Below are positions 1-8,901 of a stretch of DNA of 23,851 nt, one piece after another; position 1 is the stretch's first letter, and every line of letters starts with the position of its first letter. The notes beneath the pieces were generated by a model. That model did no database searches and was not told where the DNA came from. It saw only the letters and a program-made list of their open reading frames with translations. The position numbers were made by a program, and so were the translations under genes. Location of the stretch: assembly GCA_013115145.1 (NCBI GenBank), contig JAAPAO010000557.1:1-23851 (forward strand), in the 5' to 3' direction. Origin of the DNA: Perkinsus chesapeaki (lineage: Eukaryota; Perkinsozoa; Perkinsida; Perkinsidae).

Positions 1-419
1 GAATGCAAGCACAACATTGACCAGGGGACCGGGGAATCTGAATATAATGCACACGCATATCACTGTCATACGGCTATAATCTAATTGAAATAAACTGCAT
101 CATCCGAAACTGCACCACTAGGGAAAAGAGAGGGAAGAGGAGGGGGAAAAAGGGGGAAGAAAAAAGAGAAGAGGGAAAAAGAAAAAAGAGAAAAAGAGAA
201 GAGAAAAAGAGATGGAAAAAAGAAGAAAAAAGAAGAAAGACGTGTCACTGTCTAAGTCCACTTGATTCATTTACGAACACAAGCAAGTGTTAGACTGAGA
301 ATATGTGTTATCTGCATTATCGTCAGCATTATCTGACAGTGTCTTCATGCATTAGACGCCAGCGCAACGCTCAGAGCGTTACGCTCTGAGAAGAAAACAT
401 GTACTTTTGGTACCAAAGC
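1..419. other. Non-coding stretch with purine-rich tract
   Basis: No reading frame here looks coding. Positions about 121-240 form a nearly pure A/G tract on the plus strand, rich in GGGAAAAAG-like runs, which is low-complexity DNA. A hairpin at 370-390 is listed separately. A strong 5' splice donor on the minus strand at about 420-430 implies that the next exon of the neighbouring minus-strand gene lies in or beyond this stretch, but I could not identify it. Confidence 0.5.
370..390. repeat. Perfect 9-bp inverted repeat with 3-nt loop
   Basis: CTCAGAGCG at 370-378 is followed by TTA and then by its exact reverse complement CGCTCTGAG at 382-390. It lies outside the recognised exons, about 30 bp from the last supported exon of the transposase-like gene. 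It could be a hairpin, the tip of a decayed mobile element or a protein-binding palindrome; nothing distinguishes these. Confidence 0.6.
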
Positions 420-2949
420 TCACTTACCTCGATATTTGTGCCGGCGCTGTTCATTTTTACGCGACTGGCGTAGCTGGAGGCGCTCAATCTTAGCGTCTCG
501 TAGAGATGCAAGGGTGGTATCGTCAAAGTTGCCTCCTACCGGGCAGTACCAGACCAAACTGCCGGAATCCAAAGCAAAACGCTCGTGCTTAACTTCCATA
601 TTGTTGAGCTTGTGTCTTAAAGTGCCCCCCATGGGCAATCGGCATAGTGAACATTTTTCCCCTTCCCCTCCACGGACACTACCTCATAATCTCCTACGCG
701 GGCACGCGCCCGGGCGGCTGCCTCTCGTTTCGCCAAGAGCGTCGCCGGATCCCGCGTTGGAGCCTTTGGGCACCGACCGAATCGCGTACCATCGGGAATA
801 TGACCGTTGAACTCGGTTGCAGCCACCGGCAGACGGCAATACTTGCACAACATATCAGAGAGTCGTCGCTGTGAACCACCATGAGTATTACTCGTCTCTT
901 CATTGCTATCGTTCCTGTGAGGTCCCGCACCACCAACAACAACGGTGTTTCCAACGGTACTAGAGCTTACCCAAGCCCGCAAGAATTCTTCCAGAGCGAT
1001 ATCCTGAGCCTGTACCGGTTTGGGAGTCCCAAAGGAAAGCAGCCTCCACGTCAAACGGTACTTTCCCTAGCCGGAGGGACACGCACCTCCTGCTGGTTAA
1101 GCTCTTCCATGAGCCTAAGCACGGCCTCCATCCCCGTAGATGTAGTGGCCATCGTCGACTGCCGATTATTTAGTTTGGCCATATACGCCCTAAGGTCTGG
1201 CTGGGATATGCGGTGTAGAGGTAGGATTTCAGTATCATGGTCTAGGGCCTTATCGATCTCCAAGAATACCCTTTTATTATACTCACGCCATACATCTTCT
1301 GGAGTCCCTTTATCAGCTGGGAGAGATGACATGATGTCGTGCAAAGTAGTCCTCACCATTGGAGTCCAACAAGCCAGCGGAACGACTGCGGTAGATGCGC
1401 GTAGGCCCTTGAGACGTAAGAACCTTTTGCGCGTGTCGGGGAACTGAGGACTTTGGCGAGAAGATCATTAGGATTCTCCTCAGTGTCAGCTTGACCATCA
1501 AGGTCAGCCGCAGTTAGTGAGTCGAAGTCAGCGAAACCTTCTACGTCACCTAGAGAGTTGTCATCAGTCTGGCCGCCGTCACAATCGAAATCGGCTGATT
1601 CCCCGCTGACACATTCGGCTAGTAACTGGTCGAGAGCATTGCTGTCAATAGTTTGTAGATATTCACTGCCGAATTTGATGGTGGGCTCACCATCGATGAG
1701 AAGCGCTTCTTTCACACGACTGAGCTGCGTCAAGGATACCTCATCAATAGAGGATAGGGAACGGGATAGTGTCGTGGCCGTTCAAGGTGTGGTTTACTTG
1801 CCGATTATGGAATATTACTTTCCATAAACTCCTGGCATCGAAGAGCTCGGGCCCCAATCTTGTGATGCTAGAGTGGCTCCTCTTCCATACAGAGTGCAGG
1901 CACTCATTAGATGATGTTCCCCTCCGACATTTGAGCTTTCCATTATGATCCTTGATATCCATAGGAGTGAGCGGGTTGTCTGTCAAGCAGCCAGCATCAA
2001 TGTGTGTCATCAATGAGGTATAGCTACTCCAGAGGTAGGCGCCCAAAAGAGTGTGGACCCTACTCTCCTCCTTGCTAGGGTCGTCGCCATGGGACTTCCG
2101 AGCCTCCTCGTCCAGGAGAAGGTATGTCTTGACAACCTTCTCCACGCGCTCATGGAGTATCTCTGGTGATGGTATCCCTCTATGAACATTCTGCCTTAAT
2201 CCTATGCGGCTCGGATCATCTGCCTTCCTGCCATGATAGTTGCTCTCAATCTCATTGACAGGTATTCCAATAGCGCCAGATACTAAATTTTTCATATTGG
2301 TAGAAGCTGTTCCACAACAAGAGCAATCCTCATACAATGTTAATCGCGGAGCGCTTGATCCCAATGGTCGGTCGATAACTCGGCCTTTCAGATCAGAGAA
2401 TGCCAGCTCCAGCTCCTTGCTGGAAGTCGAGCCCACTAACACCAAGTTCCAATACCGTACCCGTCCCATCGATCAAGGCACAGATATACCCTCCAGATCG
2501 GCACTGGGTAACTCTTTTGCAGACAGGCCTTGAGTGAGCGATAGAAGTTATGCCGTCGCACCGGTAGCTCTCGGGTTCCCTCAATGGTACCGATTTATGC
2601 CTCCGATAATCTTTAATGAACGCATTCTTCAGAATGTAATAGCTCAAAGCCGGAAGTGGGCAACAATTGTGCGACAAGGAACAACGTTTACACCAACTAC
2701 CTGGGGCGGCCTTGGTATAGCATTCTCGATATCGACAGGATCTCCTAGCTGGCTCTGGAAAAGGGAGTGGGTGCGCCACCTCTCCATAGTGGCCTCAAAT
2801 AACTGACGTCTCCTAGCCAGTGCCAGCTCCTCGGCGCCCTTAGCTATGGATAATTCTGTTTGTATCAGCCCCCCTCCCCCAACCCTTAGGCTGGGCGTCA
2901 AGCAAACGCTGAATTGAGCTTTGTCGGTAATAATGTACTGGAACGTCAA
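420..2949 (-). CDS. Multi-exon gene with DDE-transposase-like core (partial, ends unresolved)
   Basis: Seven successive minus-strand open segments, in three frames, run collinearly from 2949 to 420. Most junctions can be joined by canonical introns: a donor after the codons for RPPQ near 2695, a phase-0 intron after HNRQ near 1790 ending just before LSRVKEAL, and one after NQQE near 1100 ending before AQDIALEEF. The central part carries spaced acidic motifs typical of DDE transposases: IDGTG near 2465, YEDCSCC near 2325 and RGTSSNECLH near 1910. The next segment has a Trp-rich helical stretch (ACWTPMV to VWREYN, about 1290-1375) resembling a Myb/SANT-like domain. A later segment has CKYC followed by spaced His and Cys (about 800-850), a possible zinc finger. 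A strong donor at about 420-430 shows the gene continues leftwards. The superfamily is not identified; it may be a transposon gene or a domesticated copy. Start, end and several intron positions are uncertain. Confidence 0.45.
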
Positions 2950-3739
2950 GTCTTGCGCTATATGCCGAGGTAAAGTCTTGAGGTACCTACCATAGAATTA
3001 CGGCGGAAACGATATGATGGTTGTGCTCACCTCTGTGCCGTTGATACCCAAGTATAGGTACACTGTCGACACTGGCGTTTCAAACTATACAGCTTGACTG
3101 GCCACCCCAGATGGTATAACTTTACAACTGGCGATATCCTTGCTTGCGCTGTGCGCAAGGCTAGAGGATTTTGGGCATGCTCCGCCCCGTGGCGTCCACA
3201 TTACTACAGAATGGGAGCATAGGTTTTTAGCGAGGTTCTTCGGTGTGGACCTTCTCGCCGCCTCTCCCGGCCGCGGCGGGTGATAAACATATAACCCCGG
3301 CATGGATGCATCGTCACGGCTGTGCTTTCCCAGAATGTCATTAAGATTCTTTAGAGTTCGACGAATGATGCTGATATAGTGTAATAAGAGAGTCTGGTGA
3401 GACTCTCACCGTGAGAGCCGAGAGTCTGACTTAAGGCGAACTCAGTGATAGCGGCCGCTGGTCGTACGTCGTGGAGTATTTCTGAATAAGACTCACTTTA
3501 CCTACTACAGTGCAAACACAAGACCGCCGCTATCCTGGAGACTGGAAAACTCCGTAGAATGAGAGGATGACTTTGAATGGCTTTGTCCGACTCAATGTAG
3601 TAAAAAGTCATCCAGACGATCTTGTGTAAGCCTTACACTGTAAGGAGACGTGAAATTTGAGGAGATGCAGGCAGACTAATGAGGCGCATCGTACCTAACG
3701 ATGGTGATACTTCTGGGAGCGGTCGTTTGCTGCTCAACC
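2950..3739. other. Intergenic stretch, no gene recognised
   Basis: A minus-strand open frame at 3085-3303 (72 codons) starts with Met, but it has no recognisable motif, splice pattern or neighbour and is probably chance in locally GC-rich DNA (3180-3290). Nothing else looks coding. The inverted-repeat cluster at 3389-3430 is listed separately. Confidence 0.4.
3389..3430. repeat. Cluster of interleaved short inverted and direct repeats
   Basis: AGAGTCT (3389-3395) pairs with AGACTCT (3400-3406). CTCTCAC (3403-3409) pairs with GTGAGAG (3411-3417) across a single base. AGAGTCT then appears again just downstream, near 3421. The arms overlap, so alternative hairpins compete. It may be the end of a miniature transposable element or a regulatory palindrome; no target-site duplication was identified. 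Confidence 0.5.
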
Positions 3740-4856
3740 TCATGCCTTAACTGCCTGTGCTAAAGCATGGAAAATAGAGCGCTTATCCCACGGGTACATA
3801 TCTGTACATAAACTATATGCCGGGTCAATCATAATACCGCCAAGGCTCATCTTTCTAACCAAATCTACTTTCTCTACCGCTCGTGGCTGAGAGAAAAAGT
3901 AATACGCTCCTGCAGGAGGGTATAAACGGGATCCATTCCCCTTCGGATCAGCATGCATATCAAGGAGCACAGATGCATATCCAACATCAGAGGTAGCATA
4001 GTCAGCTCGCGCAATAAGAGGGATCTGAAGGAAGGAAGAAGTACCAATAGCAGCAAACCTCGTGATTCGATCAAAGTACTCACTCTAAGAATTATGTTTC
4101 TAGCATTTGCTCCGGCATTCATAGCTGTCCTTATTTTACGGATAGCAAACGCATTGGTATTGAATGTCTTTGCGAGAGACTTTCCGAAGTAGGGACTTAA
4201 GTAAATAACAGTGTAATCTGCAATTGCACCTAAACCACTCTTCTTCACAGTTTCTTCGAACCCGGGCCAATACCTGAAAATACAAGAGACATCACAGATA
4301 CGCTCTGTTCACTCTACTATAACAGGAGCGGTTATCCTTACTGAAGAATAGCAGTCTTTCCAAGTGACTTGACAGTGCTGAGGACCTTGTACGCAGCCTC
4401 TGCCTTGCTCGGCATGTCTACATTAAATAAGAAACCATCTACAGAGTAGTCCTTTATGAACTGCTTTGCGCTCTGACGGAAAACTGACTCATCAAACTTC
4501 TCGTTGTTGAAGTATTCTCCAAGCTCTAACCAGATACTTCCACCAACACTTGATACTTTCTGCTTGAAGTTAGCAAAGACACGTTTGTTCCACTGCGGAT
4601 AGGATGGGGGATCTTTTGTGACCTTGCTTTCAACTATGGAAAAGCCACCAAACAGAAAACGCTTGACTCCGTGAGCCCTAATGGTGTTGAAGAACCAATC
4701 CCAAGTATAGGTAACATCCTGTGGACATAGAGTGTCGTTGAAGCAGAATTGCCTTTCTCTAACAGCCCAGGGGTATAGAACACCTTTATAAAAGGGTACG
4801 TCAGCAGCGGCTCCCAGATTGAAGACGAGTAATAGGATCTTCACGTCGGCAAACAT
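3740..4856 (-). CDS. Secreted glycoside hydrolase family 18-like protein, degenerate active site
   Basis: The model has three exons on the minus strand: 4856-4342, 4273-4084 and 4024-3740, with phases that agree and GT...CAG introns of 68 and 59 bp, giving 329 residues. Residues 1 to about 19 form a typical signal peptide (hydrophobic KILLLVFNLGAAA), so the protein probably enters the secretory pathway. The body has the rhythm of a GH18 (chitinase-like) TIM barrel. At residues 140-147 the sequence DGFLFNVD occupies the place of the family's DGxDxDxE catalytic strand; the two inner acidic residues and the catalytic Glu are replaced. Near the C-terminus, LGGIMIDPAYS resembles the late-barrel GGxMxW strand. 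By family knowledge the loss of the catalytic Glu suggests a chitinase-like lectin or non-hydrolytic protein rather than an active enzyme. The family assignment rests on motif shape only. Confidence 0.6.
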
Positions 4857-4877
4857 TAGTCAAGGCTCGTGTACCGG

Positions 4878-4886
4878 CTTTATATA
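4878..4886 (-). promoter_or_regulatory. TATA-box-like element before the GH18-like gene
   Basis: TATATAAAG reads on the minus strand about 22 bp upstream of the ATG at 4856. A TATA box this close would put the transcription start almost at the start codon, implying an extremely short leader. It may therefore be chance. Confidence 0.3.
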
Positions 4887-5142
4887 GCAACTCTCGTAGT
4901 CTTAGTGAAGACAGCAACTTCATCCTTGTCATCCTTTAAGCGGAGCGGCTCTGTTTACACCCATATTATGCGCCATCGTGTGCGCCCGTGACACACATGG
5001 AATATAACTTCAGTTACTCATTCTGGCTCACTTATTCGGCAATTTCTGCTCAGAGACAACCTACTCCTCGATGAGTCGGATAATGAAGTTCACTCCTAAT
5101 AAAACATTCGTTTGAAAGGAAGAAGTTCTATGTCACCGGTTC

Positions 5143-5268
5143 TGTCAAGTTCTTGTGCTATCGCGATTACTGAGATAGTGCTGTCAAAATACAAGAAGAA
5201 TTTCTTGTGCTATCGTGAGAACTAAAAGAGTCTTATCAAAATAAAGTGACAAGTTTTCGTGCTATCTG
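5143..5268. repeat. Degenerate 52-bp tandem repeat, three copies of the core
   Basis: The core TCTTGTGCTATC begins at 5151, recurs at 5203, and a diverged form (TTTCGTGCTATC) recurs at about 5255, so the period is 52 bp each time. A second block, ATCAAAATA or GTCAAAATA, recurs at the same period (about 5184 and 5236). The copies are too diverged for simple slippage. Confidence 0.65.
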
Positions 5269-6124
5269 TCGCAGGCCCTGCGCCGCCGGCGCCTCCCGTT
5301 AGTTTTTAAAGCCCTCGGAGGCACGGAGCTGTCGCAGTGTTGTATCGGCAGCGGCCGTTTTCCCTCTTGCCCTTATGGTTCCCTGATGCGTGGCAGTCTT
5401 CAGTGTCGCGGGTTTCACTCCGCGTGGCGAGGTCTGCGACGGCCGGTGCCATTCGACGCACAGATTCTGCATCGGAGGCGCTGCCGATAAGTGTGGCTCT
5501 CCGCTTTCGTCCGGAACATGGCTCACCAACAAATCAAAGTATAAGTTACTCATAATGACTAATTGTAGGCAATGTGACAACGATACTTCCTAAGTACTCA
5601 AGTTGATTCGACTGGATGGCCGACGGCAGCTCGCAGTAAGCTGTAAGTCGCGCCTTTAAATCAACATTCGGTTGCGCTTCATGTAATATCATTGATGATG
5701 TTCGACAGTTCCATTTGCGAGAGCTTCATACATTTGTGTATGGTTAGCCTGATGATGCTAGATATTGAAGTATAAAGAATAAAAACTGAGTAACCTAGGT
5801 CAAATGCTCCTTTGTATGAGTTACATCATGAACGATGTTGGCCGGAAAGGTGAAATCTACCTGATAATTATAAAGCTTGAACAGATTCGTATCCGACTGC
5901 AAGTCTCAATAGCGATCATTCACATCAACGTTGGTTCACACTGGCACTCTGGCCGAATGTTTGTGAAGCTGTGCATCATTTCAGTCAATAACAGGGATCC
6001 TTTGCATCCTCTATAAATAAGTTCGAATTATAAATCAAAAGCTATCTGTGGGAGATAAACCTGTTACGTATAACCTTAGGGTATGGTGGACTACTGAAAA
6101 TTGACTTGTTCAACATATTTGTTA

Positions 6125-7688
6125 TCATGAAACAGTGGGTGATGGATTATCTGGCAACAATCGGACAACACCCAAAGCTATCCTAGCAAGCTCTGATGGA
6201 TCATGCTTTCTGCTCATTAAACCACGTATTAACCGTGTTGCTAAGATACATCTCTCACATGCTATCTCGCCGCCAAGTTCTCTAGCGTAAGTATCAATCC
6301 ATTCGTCTCTGTAGAGCTGCATTATAGAGCTCAATATGACGCTAATCTGCCAGGCTTCCAAGGATTTATATTCATCAAGTAAAAGTGGTAGATAATGGTG
6401 GAGTAACTCGAGCCCAAGGTGACACAATCCAGGCAGAATAGAGCAGCCTCTCAGGACTAAGGTGATCGTGTCGAAAGCAAATGATGAGGGTGGAAGAGAT
6501 ATCTGACAGAGGTACTCAGCTGAATCCGAAGTCAGTTTCTACTCACCAATTGCGGTAATATTGACGTTTTCAGCAGAACACAAGCATCGGATCCTGTCCA
6601 ATTACGATTCTCTACCAAACCATTGGTATAAGCCATGGTGATCGCTTCACAAACAGCTCCTGCATCTCCGACTGAAAGCCTCCTTGGTGGATTGCGCTTC
6701 TGAAATCAAGTCACTGTCAAACTTGCAACAAGTTATGTAGGGCAAGGTATTACGAGGCATCCAACGGTGGCATTGAAGAGCTGAGCTTGTGCTCTATAAT
6801 GATGAACTGTCGATCGCCCATCTATTGGCTTTACTCCTACAACGTTGTTCAATAGACTAACTAAGTTGCGGCAGCTGATTAACTGTCGCTGTCTATTATC
6901 TGTTCCAGATGGGCAATGTTGGGATGATAGCTTGTTGGAAAGGGCACTATATAGTTCTACGTTAATATAGTTAGTAGTTTTGCACGCACTCATGTACCGA
7001 ATTATGGTCTGAGATAATCATGACGATATGATCCAGAAACCGTGAGTTCACACTTACTTCAAAAGTTCCTCTATCTGATCGTACATCATATACTATAATC
7101 GCATGCAATGCTTCCATCTCAATAGACCGAAAACATTTACGCCCATCGGGTAAAGATGACAGATACTCGATACCCTTAACAAGTTCACCACGGTGTATCT
7201 GAGAGAACAGCATACACAACGTGAAGAAAAGCAGGTAATGCAGTGAATGGTGCAGTGAATACCGATCGTCTTTCTCTGGCCAGATGGTGCATCAGCTCCA
7301 TTGCTGACCTAGCGGCAACTCTAGAGGTTATGCTAGTCATGTGATTTAACAAAGTAAGGAGAGATGGAAGGAAGCCTACTGAATGAAAAAATAAAAATAC
7401 AATGAAGCCATGGCTTGAGAAAAGAGGAACTCTCTGAGAGATTTACATATCATTCGGATCACACAGGACCTGCGCAATTCTGGGATATTTCATAACAGTA
7501 ACAACGCTAATTTAATAAATATACAGGGTCACCCTAGAGAATATGATCTTTTCAATAACTTCTTCAGGGATTTGCGAAAAGTCCGGCTCAACAGCTTTCG
7601 AACGCCAGACTCGTCGTCTGAGGATTCACCCTCCCAAAAGAGTTCTTCAAAAAAGAGTCACATCTTTGGGTCGCTTGGGTGCGAACAT
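6125..7688 (-). CDS. Alpha-helical (repeat-like) protein, function unknown; apparent frameshift
   Basis: Well-supported exons on the minus strand are 7378-7263, 7198-7058, 7008-6754, 6699-6547 and 6502-6125. The four introns between them are 44-64 bp with GT...CAG ends, and the phases are consistent. Further upstream, an exon (about 7650-7533) encodes an acidic then basic segment (SSDDESG then KSLKKLLKRSYS). The best start is ATG at 7688 (MFAPKRPKDVTLF), but that frame meets a stop at a T6 run (A6 at 7649-7654 on plus); one T fewer would join it to the following exon. The downstream protein is dominated by amphipathic helices, such as LLTLLNHMTSITSRVAARSA and a Leu-rich C-terminal half. This resembles HEAT/ARM or mitochondrial heptatricopeptide-type repeats common in alveolates, but I do not recognise a specific family. 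The stop at 6125 is clear. Confidence 0.5.
7649..7654 (-). other. Homopolymer (A6/T6) apparent frameshift site
   Basis: On the minus strand CTTTTTTGAAG ends the frame that starts at ATG 7688. Removing one T would continue it into the open frame encoding EELFWEGESSDDESG. This may be a base-count error at a homopolymer, a real mutation or an incorrectly chosen start. Confidence 0.4.
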
Positions 7689-8026
7689 TGAACATCTACT
7701 ATGAGCATATTTACATACTATACAGTAGAATACCGCCACATTATATACAACAGAGTAAGTAAACGACTTGAAGTCGTGCTAGAACGGGTGGGGTGCTCAA
7801 CTATATTCACGTACATTACAGTATCAACAACAACAACAACAACTGCGGCGGCGGCGGTGAAGTGTTGCTAGTAAAGGTGGCGTCCTGCGCATGCGAATGT
7901 GATAAAAACAATCCTCTGATAGTCGAAACGGTAATAAACACAAGCATTTATGATGGCTATTATCTATGGCTAAGGAAAGGACTGTAGAATGATGATAGCT
8001 AGAACCATAGCTTGAATCGTTTTCGT
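7689..8026. other. Intergenic stretch at the compositional boundary
   Basis: This lies between the ATG of the helical-protein gene and the stop of the small hypothetical gene. It contains a palindrome at 7763-7777 (ACGACTT, G, AAGTCGT) and a short run of CAA then GGC triplets (about 7830-7858). A 64-codon plus-strand frame at 7793-7987 spans the triplet run and looks like chance. Confidence 0.4.
7763..7777. repeat. 7-bp-arm palindrome
   Basis: ACGACTT at 7763-7769 and AAGTCGT at 7771-7777 are exact reverse complements around a single G. It sits where intron signals and base composition change between the two halves of the window. Confidence 0.5.
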
Positions 8027-8665
8027 TCAGCGGCCTGAAGATGTCATATACCGCAAGTCTCCAAGTCGAAAGCCGTGTTGAACAACGATTCTTACGTCTT
8101 CAGCTTCTAGCATTTTCATACCGCGTCTAAGTAATCTTGCAGCTTCTTTCTCCGCATCAACTCCAGTAGCTTCATCGAATTCACGTACTAAACAAATGCC
8201 CCTCGACTATTCGGCCATTCACACAATTTCATCTTGATAGTGTTAACAAAGAGTAATAAATTAATACTCTTTGTGCAATAACAAGATATATGCTAAACTA
8301 CCATCCAGTTTTGGTGCAAGTGATTCCACATTCATAAGATTAAATGATTCAGCCGAGTCTTTTAATCTTTCCATGGCAGATTCCCTTCGACATGCACTAC
8401 GACGATTGAGATAGAATATCGGCATCGTCACCAACCATACAATAGGGAATGTTCTTGTTACCGCACGATACACTAAAATACAATATTTGTATTTATAATA
8501 CTACTGAACCACTAGTAGCCTTACCACTACCAGCCACTACAGGCTCCATCACAGAGTGTACTCCAGCTGCAGTAATAGCAACTACACCCGATGCTTGAGC
8601 AGATGACAATAACAACTCTAATGATGTTCTCTCATGTATGTCCCTATGTCGTAGATTTATAACCA
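8027..8665 (-). CDS. Small hypothetical protein with hydrophobic segments
   Basis: The start is ATG at 8665 and the stop ends at 8027 on the minus strand. A first intron from near 8519 (GTAAGG donor) to a TTTTAG acceptor near 8472 joins AGVHSVMEPVVAGS to VYRAVTRTFPIVWLV in phase. The second junction is less certain: the phase-compatible option joins ESLAPKLD to VREFDEATGVDAEKE across an intron of roughly 125 bp, longer than its neighbours. Two hydrophobic stretches (GVVAITAAG and FPIVWLVTMPIFYL) suggest a membrane-associated protein. The C-terminal third is charged and helical. I do not recognise a family. Confidence 0.4.
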
Positions 8666-8901
8666 TTTACACTTATATTTGCATATAATTTTAGTATTGC
8701 CAGCCTAATTGAAATAATTATATTACGCAACACTCAGTTCATAATAAACAGCTTTCGCTAAGTTATTGAATACGTTGTTGAAACAATCGTGATATCACAG
8801 ACCACCGTTACCATCATCTTCACGATTGGTCGGTATAAAATGATATGTTGTTACTGTTGTTGGATTTATTAATGGTAAATATTAATAGGTACAAGTGTAG
8901 A

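Larger units (their letters stand above)
4857..6124. other. Intergenic stretch with tandem repeat, no convincing gene
   Basis: The first part is the upstream region of the GH18-like gene. Positions 5143-5268 hold a degenerate 52-bp repeat. From about 5270 to 5640 the DNA is GC-rich and open in several frames on both strands, including 93 codons at 5299-5580 on minus and 72 codons at 5337-5555 on plus, with no motif that favours one. A 70-codon plus-strand frame at 5804-6016 also has no support. I see no RNA gene. Confidence 0.4.

Noticed and set aside
436-1447. Plus-strand frames of 75-188 codons
   Set aside because: They overlap the minus-strand transposase-like exons, which have better composition, motifs and splice sites.
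420-2949. Pseudogene with six frameshifts
   Set aside because: Most frame changes coincide with good GT-AG introns that restore phase, so an intron-containing gene explains them better; only the junction near 2440 remains open.
5299-5593. Overlapping open frames on both strands in a GC-rich patch
   Set aside because: No motif, no splice partner and no preferred strand; GC-rich DNA leaves several frames open by chance.
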